6,497 bases of DNA from an uncultured Porphyromonas sp. GTDB lineage: Bacteria > Bacteroidota > Bacteroidia > Bacteroidales > Porphyromonadaceae. Under the pieces are notes generated by a model, which saw only the letters and a list, made by a program, of their open reading frames with translations, had not been told where the DNA came from and did not search any database. The position numbers and the translations under genes are program-made. The stretch spans positions 1 to 6,497 of the forward strand of contig CAMPUN010000067.1 of NCBI GenBank assembly GCA_946997275.1, read 5' to 3'. Below, in pieces: positions 1 through 5,910 of this stretch. Numbering within the stretch: position 1 is the first letter of the stretch; each line of letters starts with the position of its first letter.

Positions 1-407
1 TGGCCGATAAGCTCGCCAAGAGCGGTGCCGAGGTCAAGTACGCCATCCACCCTGTGGCTGGTCGTATGCCAGGACACATGAACGTGCTCCTCGCCGAGGC
101 TAATGTAGACTACGATAGCCTCTACGAGATGGAGGCGATCAACGATCAGTTTGCCAATACCGACGCCGTTATCGTCATCGGAGCCAACGACGTCCTCAAC
201 CCCGCTGCGCGCAATGCCGAGGGGACGCCTATCTATGGTATGCCCGTCCTCAACGTGGATCAGGCGAAGCAGGTCATTATCTGCAACTACGACCTCAAGC
301 CTGGCTACGCTGGTGTCGAGAACCCGCTCTACAGCCGTAGCGAGGGTGTGACACTACTCATCGGCGATGCCAAGAAAACGCTCAGCGACCTGATCGACAC
401 GCTCTAA
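1..407 (+). CDS. pntB: NAD(P) transhydrogenase subunit beta, C-terminal part (5' end outside window)
   Basis: The reading frame is open from base 3 and ends at TAA 405-407, giving the last 134 residues. The protein is the NADP(H)-binding domain III of the proton-translocating transhydrogenase, which uses the proton gradient to pass hydride from NADH to NADP+ and so supplies NADPH. Domain III sits on the cytoplasmic face of the membrane complex. Visible family signatures are HPVAGRMPGHMNVLLAEA (fragment residues 16-33), the nucleotide-binding GANDVLNPAA (60-69, GANDTVNPAA in E. coli PntB), GYAGVENPLY (101-110) and the terminal GDAKKTL. No membrane segments are expected here because domain II lies upstream of the window. 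The gene is the end of its transcription unit: a strong terminator follows about 40 bases after the stop. An ORF call beginning at GTG 54 would be an artefact of the truncated edge, since homology continues upstream of it. Confidence 0.95.
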   Translation, partial: ADKLAKSGAEVKYAIHPVAGRMPGHMNVLLAEANVDYDSLYEMEAINDQFANTDAVIVIGANDVLNPAARNAEGTPIYGMPVLNVDQAKQVIICNYDLKPGYAGVENPLYSRSEGVTLLIGDAKKTLSDLIDTL

Positions 408-446
408 TCGGCGACTTTCGTCGAGCCAACTAACTGGTTCCTAAAC

Positions 447-496
447 ACTCTCCACGGAGGCAATCACACATTCCTCCGTGGAGAGTTTTCATTTTC
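447..496 (+). terminator. Rho-independent terminator of pntB
   Basis: A perfect 13-bp inverted repeat, CTCTCCACGGAGG (448-460) with CCTCCGTGGAGAG (473-485), encloses a 12-base loop. An extra A-T pair (447/486) makes the stem 14 bp. It is followed directly by the T-rich run TTTTCATTTTC (486-496). It sits 40 bases after the pntB stop and points in the direction of transcription, so it should separate pntB from the downstream genes. The 3' side is T-rich and the 5' side is not A-rich, so the structure is most likely one-directional. Confidence 0.93.
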
Positions 497-516
497 TACC
501 GAGGCAAGAAAAAACT

Positions 517-601
517 CTTCGGAACTTTGATTTGCTTCTTCCGAAGTTTCATTTCATTCTTCCGAAGAGATTTTCCTTTCCTCCCGAAGAAATCTGGCAT
601 T
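517..601 (+). repeat. Four degenerate ~21-bp tandem repeats with CTTCCGAAG core
   Basis: Units begin at 517 (CTTCGGAA), 538 (CTTCCGAAG), 559 (CTTCCGAAG) and 581 (CTCCCGAAG), with spacings of 21, 21 and 22 bp. Units 2 and 3 share the 11-base string TTCTTCCGAAG (536-546 and 557-567). The tails between cores are pyrimidine-rich (TTTCATTTCATT, for example). The near-palindromic core also creates inverted repeats, such as CTCTTCGGAA (515-524) against TTCCGAAGAG (560-569). The period is close to two helical turns. Function is unknown. The array lies outside any credible gene, between a terminator and the next promoter. It could be a binding array, a fragment of an interspersed repeat family, or neutral drift. 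Confidence 0.7.
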
Positions 602-610
602 GTCCGTTAG

Positions 611-623
611 CTAGTGCCACTAG
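611..623. other. CTAGTG-C-CACTAG dyad, possible operator-like site
   Basis: The 13 bases form two perfect 6-bp arms around a single central C, followed by a direct repeat of the first half (CTAGTGC at 611-617 and 620-626). The site lies about 80 bp before the -7 box of the DUF2520-maf unit, between the two repeat arrays. The one-base centre makes a full hairpin impossible, so a DNA-binding dimer site is the more natural reading. No regulator is identified, and a 6-bp palindrome can occur by chance. Confidence 0.3.
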
Positions 624-640
624 TGCTCCTAGAAATAAAT

Positions 641-689
641 CTCTAACCTCTAATCTCTAACCTCTAATCTCTAACCTCTAACCTCTAAT
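641..689 (+). repeat. Heptanucleotide tandem repeat (CTCTAAY x7)
   Basis: Seven uninterrupted seven-base units run head to tail from 641 to 689. Each is CTCTAAC or CTCTAAT, in the order C,T,C,T,C,C,T at the last base. The first four form two exact copies of a 14-base unit (641-654, 655-668). The array ends four bases before the TACCTTTG promoter box, so its last two to three units occupy the region where a -33 element would lie. A simple repeat of this kind can gain or lose units by slipped-strand replication. Whether it does so here cannot be told from one sequence. Confidence 0.92.
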
Positions 690-693
690 TTCG

Positions 694-701
694 TACCTTT
701 G
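694..701 (+). promoter_or_regulatory. Bacteroidota -7 box TACCTTTG for the DUF2520-maf unit
   Basis: TACCTTTG matches the TAnnTTTG -7 consensus of the Bacteroidota housekeeping sigma factor exactly. It lies 26 bases before the ATG at 728, which predicts a start of transcription near 705-709 and a leader of about 20 bases. There is no TTTG -33 element at the expected 19-21 bp distance; that place is filled by CTCTAAY heptamers. The match is direct and the promoter function is inferred. Confidence 0.6.
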
Positions 702-727
702 ACACACCGCTCTATAGTTGATACTCC

Positions 728-1510
728 ATGAAAGTCGTACTCATAGGTTCAGGAGGCGTAGCCACCTCCATAGCATCTGCACTGGCGAGCCACGCCGCCA
801 CATCGCTTTGCGGCATCTACAGCCGTCAGCTGGCGCATGCCGAGGCGCTCCGTAAGCGCTTCGCACTCACCTGCCCCGTCACCGATAGCCTGCGGCAGCT
901 TCCCCTAGCCGACCTCTACATCATCGCCGTCAGCGACCAAGCCATCGCAGAGGTCGCCACGGCTCTGCCACCGCTAGACGGCTTGGTCGTCCACACCTCC
1001 GCCGTGACCCCGATCGACTGCCTCAGCGGACAACGCGCCTACGGCGTCTGGTACCCGTTCAATAGCTTTGCCAAAGAAGTTGTCGTACCCTTCGAGAGGC
1101 AAAAGGTCCTTTACCAGCTCGCCTCTGATGAAGGTTTGACCACCCTACAGCAGTGGAACGAACTTCTTCAGGTTGAGGCGATCTCCTCCACACTGGACCA
1201 GCGGCTCTGGCTACACCTCGCGGGCGTGCTCGCCTCCAACTGTACCAACCGCCTCTACACCCTCTCGCACCGGCTGCTGACTCAAGCGGGTCTCCCCACC
1301 GACCTGCTCAATGGGCTCATCCTGCGCACCGCCTCGAAGGCGACTACGATAGACCCTTACGTAGCGCAGACGGGACCCGCCCGCCGGCATGACCTAGAGA
1401 CCATCGCTCGCCACCGAGCACTTCTCGAGCAATTGCCCGAGTCGCAGCAAGAGGTGTCGCAGCTCTACAACCTATTCACCGAAGCCATCCTAGACGACTA
1501 CCCACTATGA
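728..1510 (+). CDS. Rossmann-fold/DUF2520 domain protein
   Basis: This 260-residue protein has an N-terminal dinucleotide-binding Rossmann domain (about 1-115) and a C-terminal helical DUF2520 domain (about 125-255), the length usual for the family. The sequence shows the nucleotide loop GSGGVA (7-12), VSDQAI (68-73), HTSAVTP (89-95) and GVWYPFNSF (106-114). The C-terminal half contains LHLAGVLASNCTNRLYTL (162-179) and QTGPARRHD (214-222), both hallmark DUF2520 segments. The architecture resembles pyrroline-5-carboxylate reductase and other NAD(P)-dependent dehydrogenases, but to my knowledge the reaction is not established, so no substrate is proposed. No signal peptide or membrane segment is visible, so it should be cytoplasmic. 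ATG 728 is the first possible ATG, because an in-frame TGA lies at 719-721. There is no clear Shine-Dalgarno, as is normal in this phylum. The stop overlaps the maf start by ATGA, so the two are probably translationally coupled. Confidence 0.9.
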   Translation: MKVVLIGSGGVATSIASALASHAATSLCGIYSRQLAHAEALRKRFALTCPVTDSLRQLPLADLYIIAVSDQAIAEVATALPPLDGLVVHTSAVTPIDCLSGQRAYGVWYPFNSFAKEVVVPFERQKVLYQLASDEGLTTLQQWNELLQVEAISSTLDQRLWLHLAGVLASNCTNRLYTLSHRLLTQAGLPTDLLNGLILRTASKATTIDPYVAQTGPARRHDLETIARHRALLEQLPESQQEVSQLYNLFTEAILDDYPL

Positions 1511-2088
1511 AAACTTACCGCTGGATCCTTGGCTCCCAATCGCCACGGCGCAAAGAGCTCCTCGCCACACTCGGGCACCCCTTTGAGATACGCACCATCG
1601 AGGGACACAGCGAGGCCTACCCTGACACGCTGCCTCTTGAAGAGGTGCCGCTCTATCTCTCCCAGCTCAAAGCGGAGCAGCTACGACCCACACTACAAGC
1701 CGACGAACTGCTCATCACGGCCGACACAGTCGTCCTCCTCGACGGGCAAATCCTCGGCAAGCCTCACGACCTGGACGACGCACGACGTATGCTACGCCTC
1801 CTGAGCGGTCGCCAGCATGAGGTCGTCTCGGGCGTTTCGCTCACCACGATCAAGTGGCAGCGCTCCTTTGCGAGCCACACGCTGGTCACCTTCGCACAGC
1901 TCACGGACAGCGAGATAGACCACTACGTAGCGCGCTACCAGCCACTCGACAAAGCGGGCGCCTACGGCATACAGGAGTGGATCGGCTACATCGGGGTCTC
2001 GCACATCGATGGCTCCTTCTACAACGTCATGGGCCTCCCCGTGCAGCGCCTCTACCGCGAGCTACGAGACGCCACCCTCCTCCCGTAG
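1507..2088 (+). CDS. maf: Maf family nucleoside triphosphate pyrophosphatase (YhdE-like)
   Basis: Maf proteins hydrolyse nucleoside triphosphates to monophosphate and pyrophosphate, and are thought to remove dTTP, UTP or modified nucleotides. At 193 residues this is a full-length member. Family motifs in order are GSQSPRRKELL (9-19), TADTVV (71-76) with the presumed metal-binding Asp73, LGKP (83-86) with Lys85, SGRQHEVVSG (100-109), DKAGAYGIQEW (148-158) with Gln156, and GSFYNVMGLP (169-178). The double Arg after SP and the DKAGAYGIQ motif point to the YhdE/B. subtilis Maf branch (dTTP/UTP) rather than the YceF m7GTP branch. This subtype call is by motif memory only. The start overlaps the DUF2520 stop (ATGA), so the gene is the second cistron of that unit. 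No terminator is visible after it, so read-through into menF is possible. Confidence 0.93.
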   Translation: MKTYRWILGSQSPRRKELLATLGHPFEIRTIEGHSEAYPDTLPLEEVPLYLSQLKAEQLRPTLQADELLITADTVVLLDGQILGKPHDLDDARRMLRLLSGRQHEVVSGVSLTTIKWQRSFASHTLVTFAQLTDSEIDHYVARYQPLDKAGAYGIQEWIGYIGVSHIDGSFYNVMGLPVQRLYRELRDATLLP

Positions 2089-2112
2089 TCCACATAACTC
2101 AAGTTCAAAGGA

Positions 2113-2149
2113 TTTGCTTAGGTCGTTAGCGCATAAACAGCTAAATTTG
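2113..2149 (+). promoter_or_regulatory. Candidate promoter of the men operon (TAAATTTG -7 box)
   Basis: TAAATTTG (2142-2149) fits the Bacteroidota -7 consensus TAnnTTTG. It lies 35 bases before the menF GTG, predicting transcription from about 2153-2157 and a leader near 30 bases. A TTTG occurs at 2113-2116 but with a 25-bp spacer, longer than the usual 19-21. TTAG at 2118-2121 is better spaced (20 bp) but a weaker match. The spacer contains TTAGC/GCTAA (2126-2130, 2140-2144) and GTCGT/ACGAC (2122-2126, 2151-2155) inverted pairs that bracket the -7 box. The heptamer AGCTAAA occurs at 2139-2145 and 2167-2173. The promoter is inferred from consensus only. Confidence 0.55.
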
Positions 2150-2184
2150 TACGACAGGCGGGTTAAAGCTAAAGAAACAGAGCG

Positions 2185-3333
2185 GTGCTGAGTAAGAGAT
2201 CTCATAAGGAGCCTAGCGATAGGAGCTGTAGTTGTGACGAACTGGTCACGCTGGTGGCGGAGCGGATGAATCGTTGTGCGCCATTTGCTTGCTTTCGCCT
2301 ACCTGGCGAAGGTCGTGCGGTGCATGAGATCGGGCTACGGAACGAGGCTCGGGCTGTGGCGACTACGGCTAATGAGCTGAGAGAGCGGAAGCATTTGGCG
2401 GGCTTTCTGATGGCACCCTTTGCGGTGACGACCGAGACGCCGATGCTTTGGATCGAAGAGGAGCCAGAGGAGCGGAGGGCGAGGGTACTACAGCTTGCGG
2501 CGTGTGACGAGGCAGAGCTAGAGAGCTTTCCACCTGTGGCACCGATACCGCAGGCTTTGCCCGATAGCTACCGTGTCACTTTCGCTCGCTTTATGGAGCA
2601 TCTGCAGGAAGGGATGGCGGAGAAGCTTGTCTTGGCGCACCGTGTCGAATTGCCTAGCATCGCTACGGCACAAGTGGTTGGCGCCTTTGACAAAGCCTTG
2701 ACACACTACCCGAATGCCTTCGTGTCGCTCTGCTACACGCCCCAATCGGGGCTGTGGCTCTGTGCCACGCCAGAGATGCTCCTCCGAGGGGACGGCACCG
2801 ACTGGCAGACGGTGGCACTGGCTGGGACGATGCCTCGGCAGGCGGATGGCGAGCCGTCCGTCTGGAGTGAGAAGAATCGGCGGGAGCATCACTATGTGCA
2901 GCGCTTCATCGGAGAGCTACTGGAGCGGGAAGGGATCCCCTACCGTGCGCTTGATGTGGAGACGACAACGACGGGGCAATTGCAACATTTGCAGGCTCGC
3001 TTCGCTTTGCAGCTTCCCGAGGGGTATGCGCCGATCACCTTGGCGGAGCGCCTTCACCCCACGCCAGCTATCTGTGGTACTCCCCAGCGAGTGGCGCAGC
3101 ATCTGATCCTCGAGGAGGAGTCTGCAGCGCGCTCTTACTATGCAGGCTTTCTGGGGTGGTATGAGCCTGAGCGACGGGTCGATCTCTTTGTCCAGATACG
3201 CTGTCTGCAATTGCTTCCCGAGCAAGCTCTACGGCTCTATGCGGGAGGCGGCATTGTGCGTGGATCAAGCCTCGAGAGCGAGTGGCAGGAGGTCCTGCAC
3301 AAGCTCTCGGCAATACATAGTCTTATAAGGTAA
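2185..3333 (+). CDS. menF: Isochorismate synthase (menaquinone branch)
   Basis: MenF isomerises chorismate to isochorismate, the committed step from the shikimate pathway into menaquinone, in the cytoplasm with Mg2+. The 382-residue protein carries the chorismate-binding fold from about 125 to the C-terminus. Visible motifs are EKLVLAHR (146-153) with Lys147, probably the general base, CATPEMLL (193-200), ALAGTMPR (211-218), EHHYV (234-238), LHPTPAICG (290-298), YYAGFLGW (318-325), FVQIRC (335-340), AGGGIVRGSS (353-362) and ESEWQEVLHK (364-373). The active-site Glu and Lys positions of the family are all filled. The start is GTG 2185: an in-frame TAA at 2170-2172 leaves no other good start upstream, and the first ATG (2266, residue 28) would cut into the residues that align with the family N-terminus (DELVTLVAERMNR). 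First gene of a menF-D-B-C operon. Its codons are richer in G than those of the maf unit. Confidence 0.93.
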   Translation: MLSKRSHKEPSDRSCSCDELVTLVAERMNRCAPFACFRLPGEGRAVHEIGLRNEARAVATTANELRERKHLAGFLMAPFAVTTETPMLWIEEEPEERRARVLQLAACDEAELESFPPVAPIPQALPDSYRVTFARFMEHLQEGMAEKLVLAHRVELPSIATAQVVGAFDKALTHYPNAFVSLCYTPQSGLWLCATPEMLLRGDGTDWQTVALAGTMPRQADGEPSVWSEKNRREHHYVQRFIGELLEREGIPYRALDVETTTTGQLQHLQARFALQLPEGYAPITLAERLHPTPAICGTPQRVAQHLILEEESAARSYYAGFLGWYEPERRVDLFVQIRCLQLLPEQALRLYAGGGIVRGSSLESEWQEVLHKLSAIHSLIR

Positions 3334-3345
3334 AGGAGGAAGGAG
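3334..3345 (+). promoter_or_regulatory. Strong Shine-Dalgarno before menD
   Basis: The 16-base menF-menD gap contains GGAGG (3335-3339, 10 bases before the ATG) and a second AGGAG (3341-3345, 4 bases before it). Together they form a purine run from the menF stop. This stands out because the other starts in the window have no comparable motif. It supports ATG 3350 rather than the in-frame ATG 3359 as the menD start. Confidence 0.75.
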
Positions 3346-3349
3346 CGCA

Positions 3350-5077
3350 ATGATACCGATGGACGATCCTGTGATCAGCGAACTAATCGCTCTGCTTCAG
3401 GCACACGGCGTGCGTGACGTGGTGCTCTGCCCAGGCAGTCGCAACGCGCCACTTGTGCATGCGCTCAGCCACTACCTCACGGGGGAGACCTGTCACTCGG
3501 TCATCGATGAGCGCAGCGCAGGCTTCTACGCCCTTGGCTTGGCACTCGCCACGCATAGGACGGTCGTGGTCTGCTGCACCTCTGGCACGGCGGTAGCAAA
3601 CCTGCACCCAGCGGTCGCTGAGGCTTACTATCAGGGTGTCCCGCTGGTTGTCCTGTCGGCCGATAGACCCGAGCGATGGATCGGGCAGTGGGCTGGGCAA
3701 ACGCTTCCTCAGCCAGGACTCTTCGGCTCACTGGTGCGTAAAGCGGTACAGCTCCCCGAGCCACACACCGTTGAGGAGCGGTGGTACTGCAACCGTCTGA
3801 TCAACGAAGCGCTCCTCGCAGCGCTGGCTCCGCTCCCAGGACCCGTGCAGATCAATGTCCCGATCAGCGACCCGAGCGTATCTTTGCTTCCACCAACTCC
3901 AGCAGAGCAACAGTCTGAGCCAAGCGACAGACGACACATCGGAATGCAGCCAGGACGCCACATCAAGCAACTCTGTCCGTGTGGTGTGGATGCGCAGGCG
4001 GTCAAGCCGTTGCTAGCGAGGCTAGCCACGTTCGAGCGTAAGATGATATTGGTAGGACAGGAGAGTTGGACGGCTGGAACTAGCGCGGGGGCGGCCTTTC
4101 CGCAAAGCTTGCGGGAGCAGTTCCTCTGCATCGGCGAGTCGCTCTCCAATAGGTCCGTGACGATCTGTTCGCTTGATGCGCTCCTAGCGTCTCTCAGCGA
4201 GGCAGATCGACGAGACCTGCAGCCCGACCTGCTGATCACCCTCGGAGGGCATATCGTCTCCAACAAGATGAAGCAGTACCTGCGCAACTATCCGCCACGC
4301 GAGACGTGGCACCTGTCGCCTGATCCCAGTGTGGTGGATCTCTTTTGCAGTCTCACCGAGCTGATCACCGCCCCCGTGGAGCCATTCCTCGAGACGCTGG
4401 CACAGGGCTTGGCTGGTCACGCTAGCTCTCCCTACGCCCTTCAGTGGCGGGAGCGAATTGATCGACTGCCGTCACCGACGCCACGCTACAGTTCTCTGGC
4501 CGTGGTGGGAAACCTTCTGAATCATCTCCCCGAAGAGCCCTGCGTGCTACACCTGGCGAACAGTTCGTCAGTGCGCTATGCGGAGCTTTTTCGCAAGCCT
4601 CGTCGGCTTCTCACGCTTTGCAATCGAGGCACCAGTGGCATAGAGGGTTCGCTCTCGACCGCCTTAGGCTTTGCCCGCCACAGAGCCGAGGAGTGCCACT
4701 TCATCGTCATCGGGGACCTGAGCTTCTTCTACGATCTCAATGCGCTGGGGCTACCCGAGGTGGGGAGCAACGTGCGGGTGCTCCTGCTCAACAACCAACG
4801 AGGGAGCATCTTCCAGAGCCTGCCGACCTTAGAGATGGACCCACTGTCGCGACGCTACATCACCGCCGAGCATCAGCTGCGAGCGCAGGGCTGGGCCGAG
4901 AGCTGTGGCTGGGAATACCTATCGGTGCACGAGGCGGGCGAGCTGGAGGAGACGATGGCTTACTTCGTCGGCGCCGCCGAGCGTCCTCGCCTCCTCGAGG
5001 CTTTCGTCTCCTCAGAGGATGAGATCACCGAACTACAGACCTATTTCAAGCAATTACAACCAAGAGAAGAGTTATGA
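3350..5077 (+). CDS. menD: SEPHCHC synthase (2-succinyl-5-enolpyruvyl-6-hydroxy-3-cyclohexene-1-carboxylate synthase)
   Basis: MenD is a thiamine diphosphate enzyme that decarboxylates 2-oxoglutarate and adds the resulting succinyl semialdehyde unit to isochorismate. The 575-residue length fits the family. The N-terminal pyrimidine-binding domain (about 1-180) shows CPGSRNAPL (27-35), [11 protein letters not shown] (53-63) with the cofactor-activating Glu54, TSGTAVAN (77-84) and SADRPERW (103-110). A less conserved middle domain spans about 215-345. The C-terminal diphosphate-binding domain shows [11 protein letters not shown] (403-413), NRGTSGIEG (425-433) and the thiamine diphosphate/Mg2+ motif from [12 protein letters not shown] (455-466) to [12 protein letters not shown] (481-492). 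All expected cofactor residues are present. ATG 3350 follows a double Shine-Dalgarno; an in-frame ATG at 3359 is a weaker alternative. The stop overlaps the menB start by ATGA, so no menH lies between them. Confidence 0.96.
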   Translation: MIPMDDPVISELIALLQAHGVRDVVLCPGSRNAPLVHALSHYLTGETCHSVIDERSAGFYALGLALATHRTVVVCCTSGTAVANLHPAVAEAYYQGVPLVVLSADRPERWIGQWAGQTLPQPGLFGSLVRKAVQLPEPHTVEERWYCNRLINEALLAALAPLPGPVQINVPISDPSVSLLPPTPAEQQSEPSDRRHIGMQPGRHIKQLCPCGVDAQAVKPLLARLATFERKMILVGQESWTAGTSAGAAFPQSLREQFLCIGESLSNRSVTICSLDALLASLSEADRRDLQPDLLITLGGHIVSNKMKQYLRNYPPRETWHLSPDPSVVDLFCSLTELITAPVEPFLETLAQGLAGHASSPYALQWRERIDRLPSPTPRYSSLAVVGNLLNHLPEEPCVLHLANSSSVRYAELFRKPRRLLTLCNRGTSGIEGSLSTALGFARHRAEECHFIVIGDLSFFYDLNALGLPEVGSNVRVLLLNNQRGSIFQSLPTLEMDPLSRRYITAEHQLRAQGWAESCGWEYLSVHEAGELEETMAYFVGAAERPRLLEAFVSSEDEITELQTYFKQLQPREEL

Positions 5078-5904
5078 GTGAAAAGAACCAACGGGTGTGG
5101 AAGCCCCTCAAAGCGTACGAAGATATCCTCTTTGACTACTACAACGGCATCGCTCGTATCACGATCAATCGTGAGCGCTACCGCAACGCCTTTACGCCGA
5201 CCACGACGGCCGAGATGAGCGACGCTCTGCGCATCTGCCGTGAGGATCAGAGTATCAACGTGGTGGTCCTGACAGGCGCTGGCGACAAGGCGTTTTGCTC
5301 TGGCGGAGATCAAAACGTCAAGGGTCGGGGTGGCTACATTGGCAAGGACGGCGTGCCTCGCCTGAGTGTCCTAGACGTGCAGAAGCAGATCCGCAGTATC
5401 CCCAAGCCTGTCATCGCAGCGGTCAATGGTTACGCCATCGGGGGCGGACATGTCCTCCACGTGGTGTGCGACCTCTCGATCGCCTCGGAGAATGCTATCT
5501 TCGGGCAGACGGGTCCCCGTGTGGGCAGCTTCGATGCGGGCTTTGGTTCCTCCTATCTGGCTCGTGTCGTGGGACAAAAGAAGGCGCGTGAGATATGGTT
5601 CCTCTGCCGCCAATACTCCGCTCAGGAGGCTCTCGACATGGGACTGGTCAATAAAGTGGTGCCTCTCGACCAGCTGGAAGATGAGTACGTGCAGTGGGCG
5701 GAGGAGATGATGCTACTGAGTCCGCTCGCCCTCCGTATGATCAAGGCGGGGCTCAATGCCGAGCTGGACGGTCAGGCTGGTATCCAAGAGCTGGCGGGCG
5801 ATGCGACGCTCCTCTACTACCTCACGGACGAAGCGCAGGAGGGCAAAAACGCTTTCCTCGAGAAGCGCAAGCCCAACTTCGAGCAGTACCCCAAATTTCC
5901 CTAG
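5074..5904 (+). CDS. menB: 1,4-dihydroxy-2-naphthoyl-CoA synthase
   Basis: MenB is a crotonase-fold enzyme that closes the second ring of the naphthoquinone from o-succinylbenzoyl-CoA, probably as a cytoplasmic hexamer. The 276 residues are full length. Motifs are NRERYRNAF (32-40), [15 protein letters not shown] (66-80) with the oxyanion-hole glycines, [10 protein letters not shown] (117-126), [16 protein letters not shown] (143-158) with Ser152 and Asp154 as likely catalytic residues, and [19 protein letters not shown] (172-190). The C-terminal tail [12 protein letters not shown] (258-269) is the MenB-specific end that separates it from ordinary enoyl-CoA hydratases. Gly147 in QTG and Trp175 match the bicarbonate-dependent type I enzymes such as E. 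coli MenB; type II enzymes have Asp at the Gly position. ATG 5074 overlaps the menD stop, with a purine stretch (AGAGAAGAG, 5062-5070) before it. Translational coupling with menD is likely. Confidence 0.96.
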   Translation: MSEKNQRVWKPLKAYEDILFDYYNGIARITINRERYRNAFTPTTTAEMSDALRICREDQSINVVVLTGAGDKAFCSGGDQNVKGRGGYIGKDGVPRLSVLDVQKQIRSIPKPVIAAVNGYAIGGGHVLHVVCDLSIASENAIFGQTGPRVGSFDAGFGSSYLARVVGQKKAREIWFLCRQYSAQEALDMGLVNKVVPLDQLEDEYVQWAEEMMLLSPLALRMIKAGLNAELDGQAGIQELAGDATLLYYLTDEAQEGKNAFLEKRKPNFEQYPKFP

Positions 5905-5910
5905 CGACCG

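Larger units (their letters stand above)
408..727. other. 320-bp gene-free interval between pntB and the DUF2520 gene
   Basis: This stretch holds, in order, the pntB terminator, the 21-bp repeat array, the CTAGTG dyad, the CTCTAAY array and the -7 box described separately. I see no tRNA-like or riboswitch-like structure. The only open frame of note (478-660, 60 codons) starts inside the terminator stem and is made of the repeats themselves. The sequence is markedly more A/T- and pyrimidine-rich on the + strand than the flanking genes. Confidence 0.8.

Noticed and set aside
447..490. Riboswitch or attenuator for the DUF2520 gene formed by the hairpin
   Set aside because: The hairpin is about 240 bases upstream of that gene, lies before its promoter box and has the position and T-run of a simple pntB terminator.
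517..601. CRISPR array
   Set aside because: The period of about 21 bp is too short, the units are degenerate and there are no unique spacers of 30 or more bases.
478..660. 60-codon open frame in the pntB-DUF2520 interval
   Set aside because: It starts inside the terminator stem and its sequence is just the 21-bp repeats (a multiple of three, so the frame stays open) and heptamers translated. It has no ribosome site or family resemblance.
641..689. Telomere-like repeat, since the reverse strand reads as TTAGAG-type units
   Set aside because: It is an internal, short heptamer array in a bacterial chromosome between genes, and there is no sign of a replicon end.
2518..2892. 124-codon minus-strand frame inside menF
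   Set aside because: It lies opposite a well-supported gene with all family motifs, and the translation shows no recognisable domain.
3709..4287. 192-codon minus-strand frame inside menD
   Set aside because: It is an antisense shadow of the less conserved middle domain of menD. Long antisense frames are common in GC-rich genes, and no promoter or family signature supports it.
4618..5022. 134-codon plus-strand frame inside the 3' part of menD
   Set aside because: It overlaps the thiamine diphosphate-binding motif of menD in another frame and its product is Arg/Gly/Ala-rich, typical of a frame shadow.
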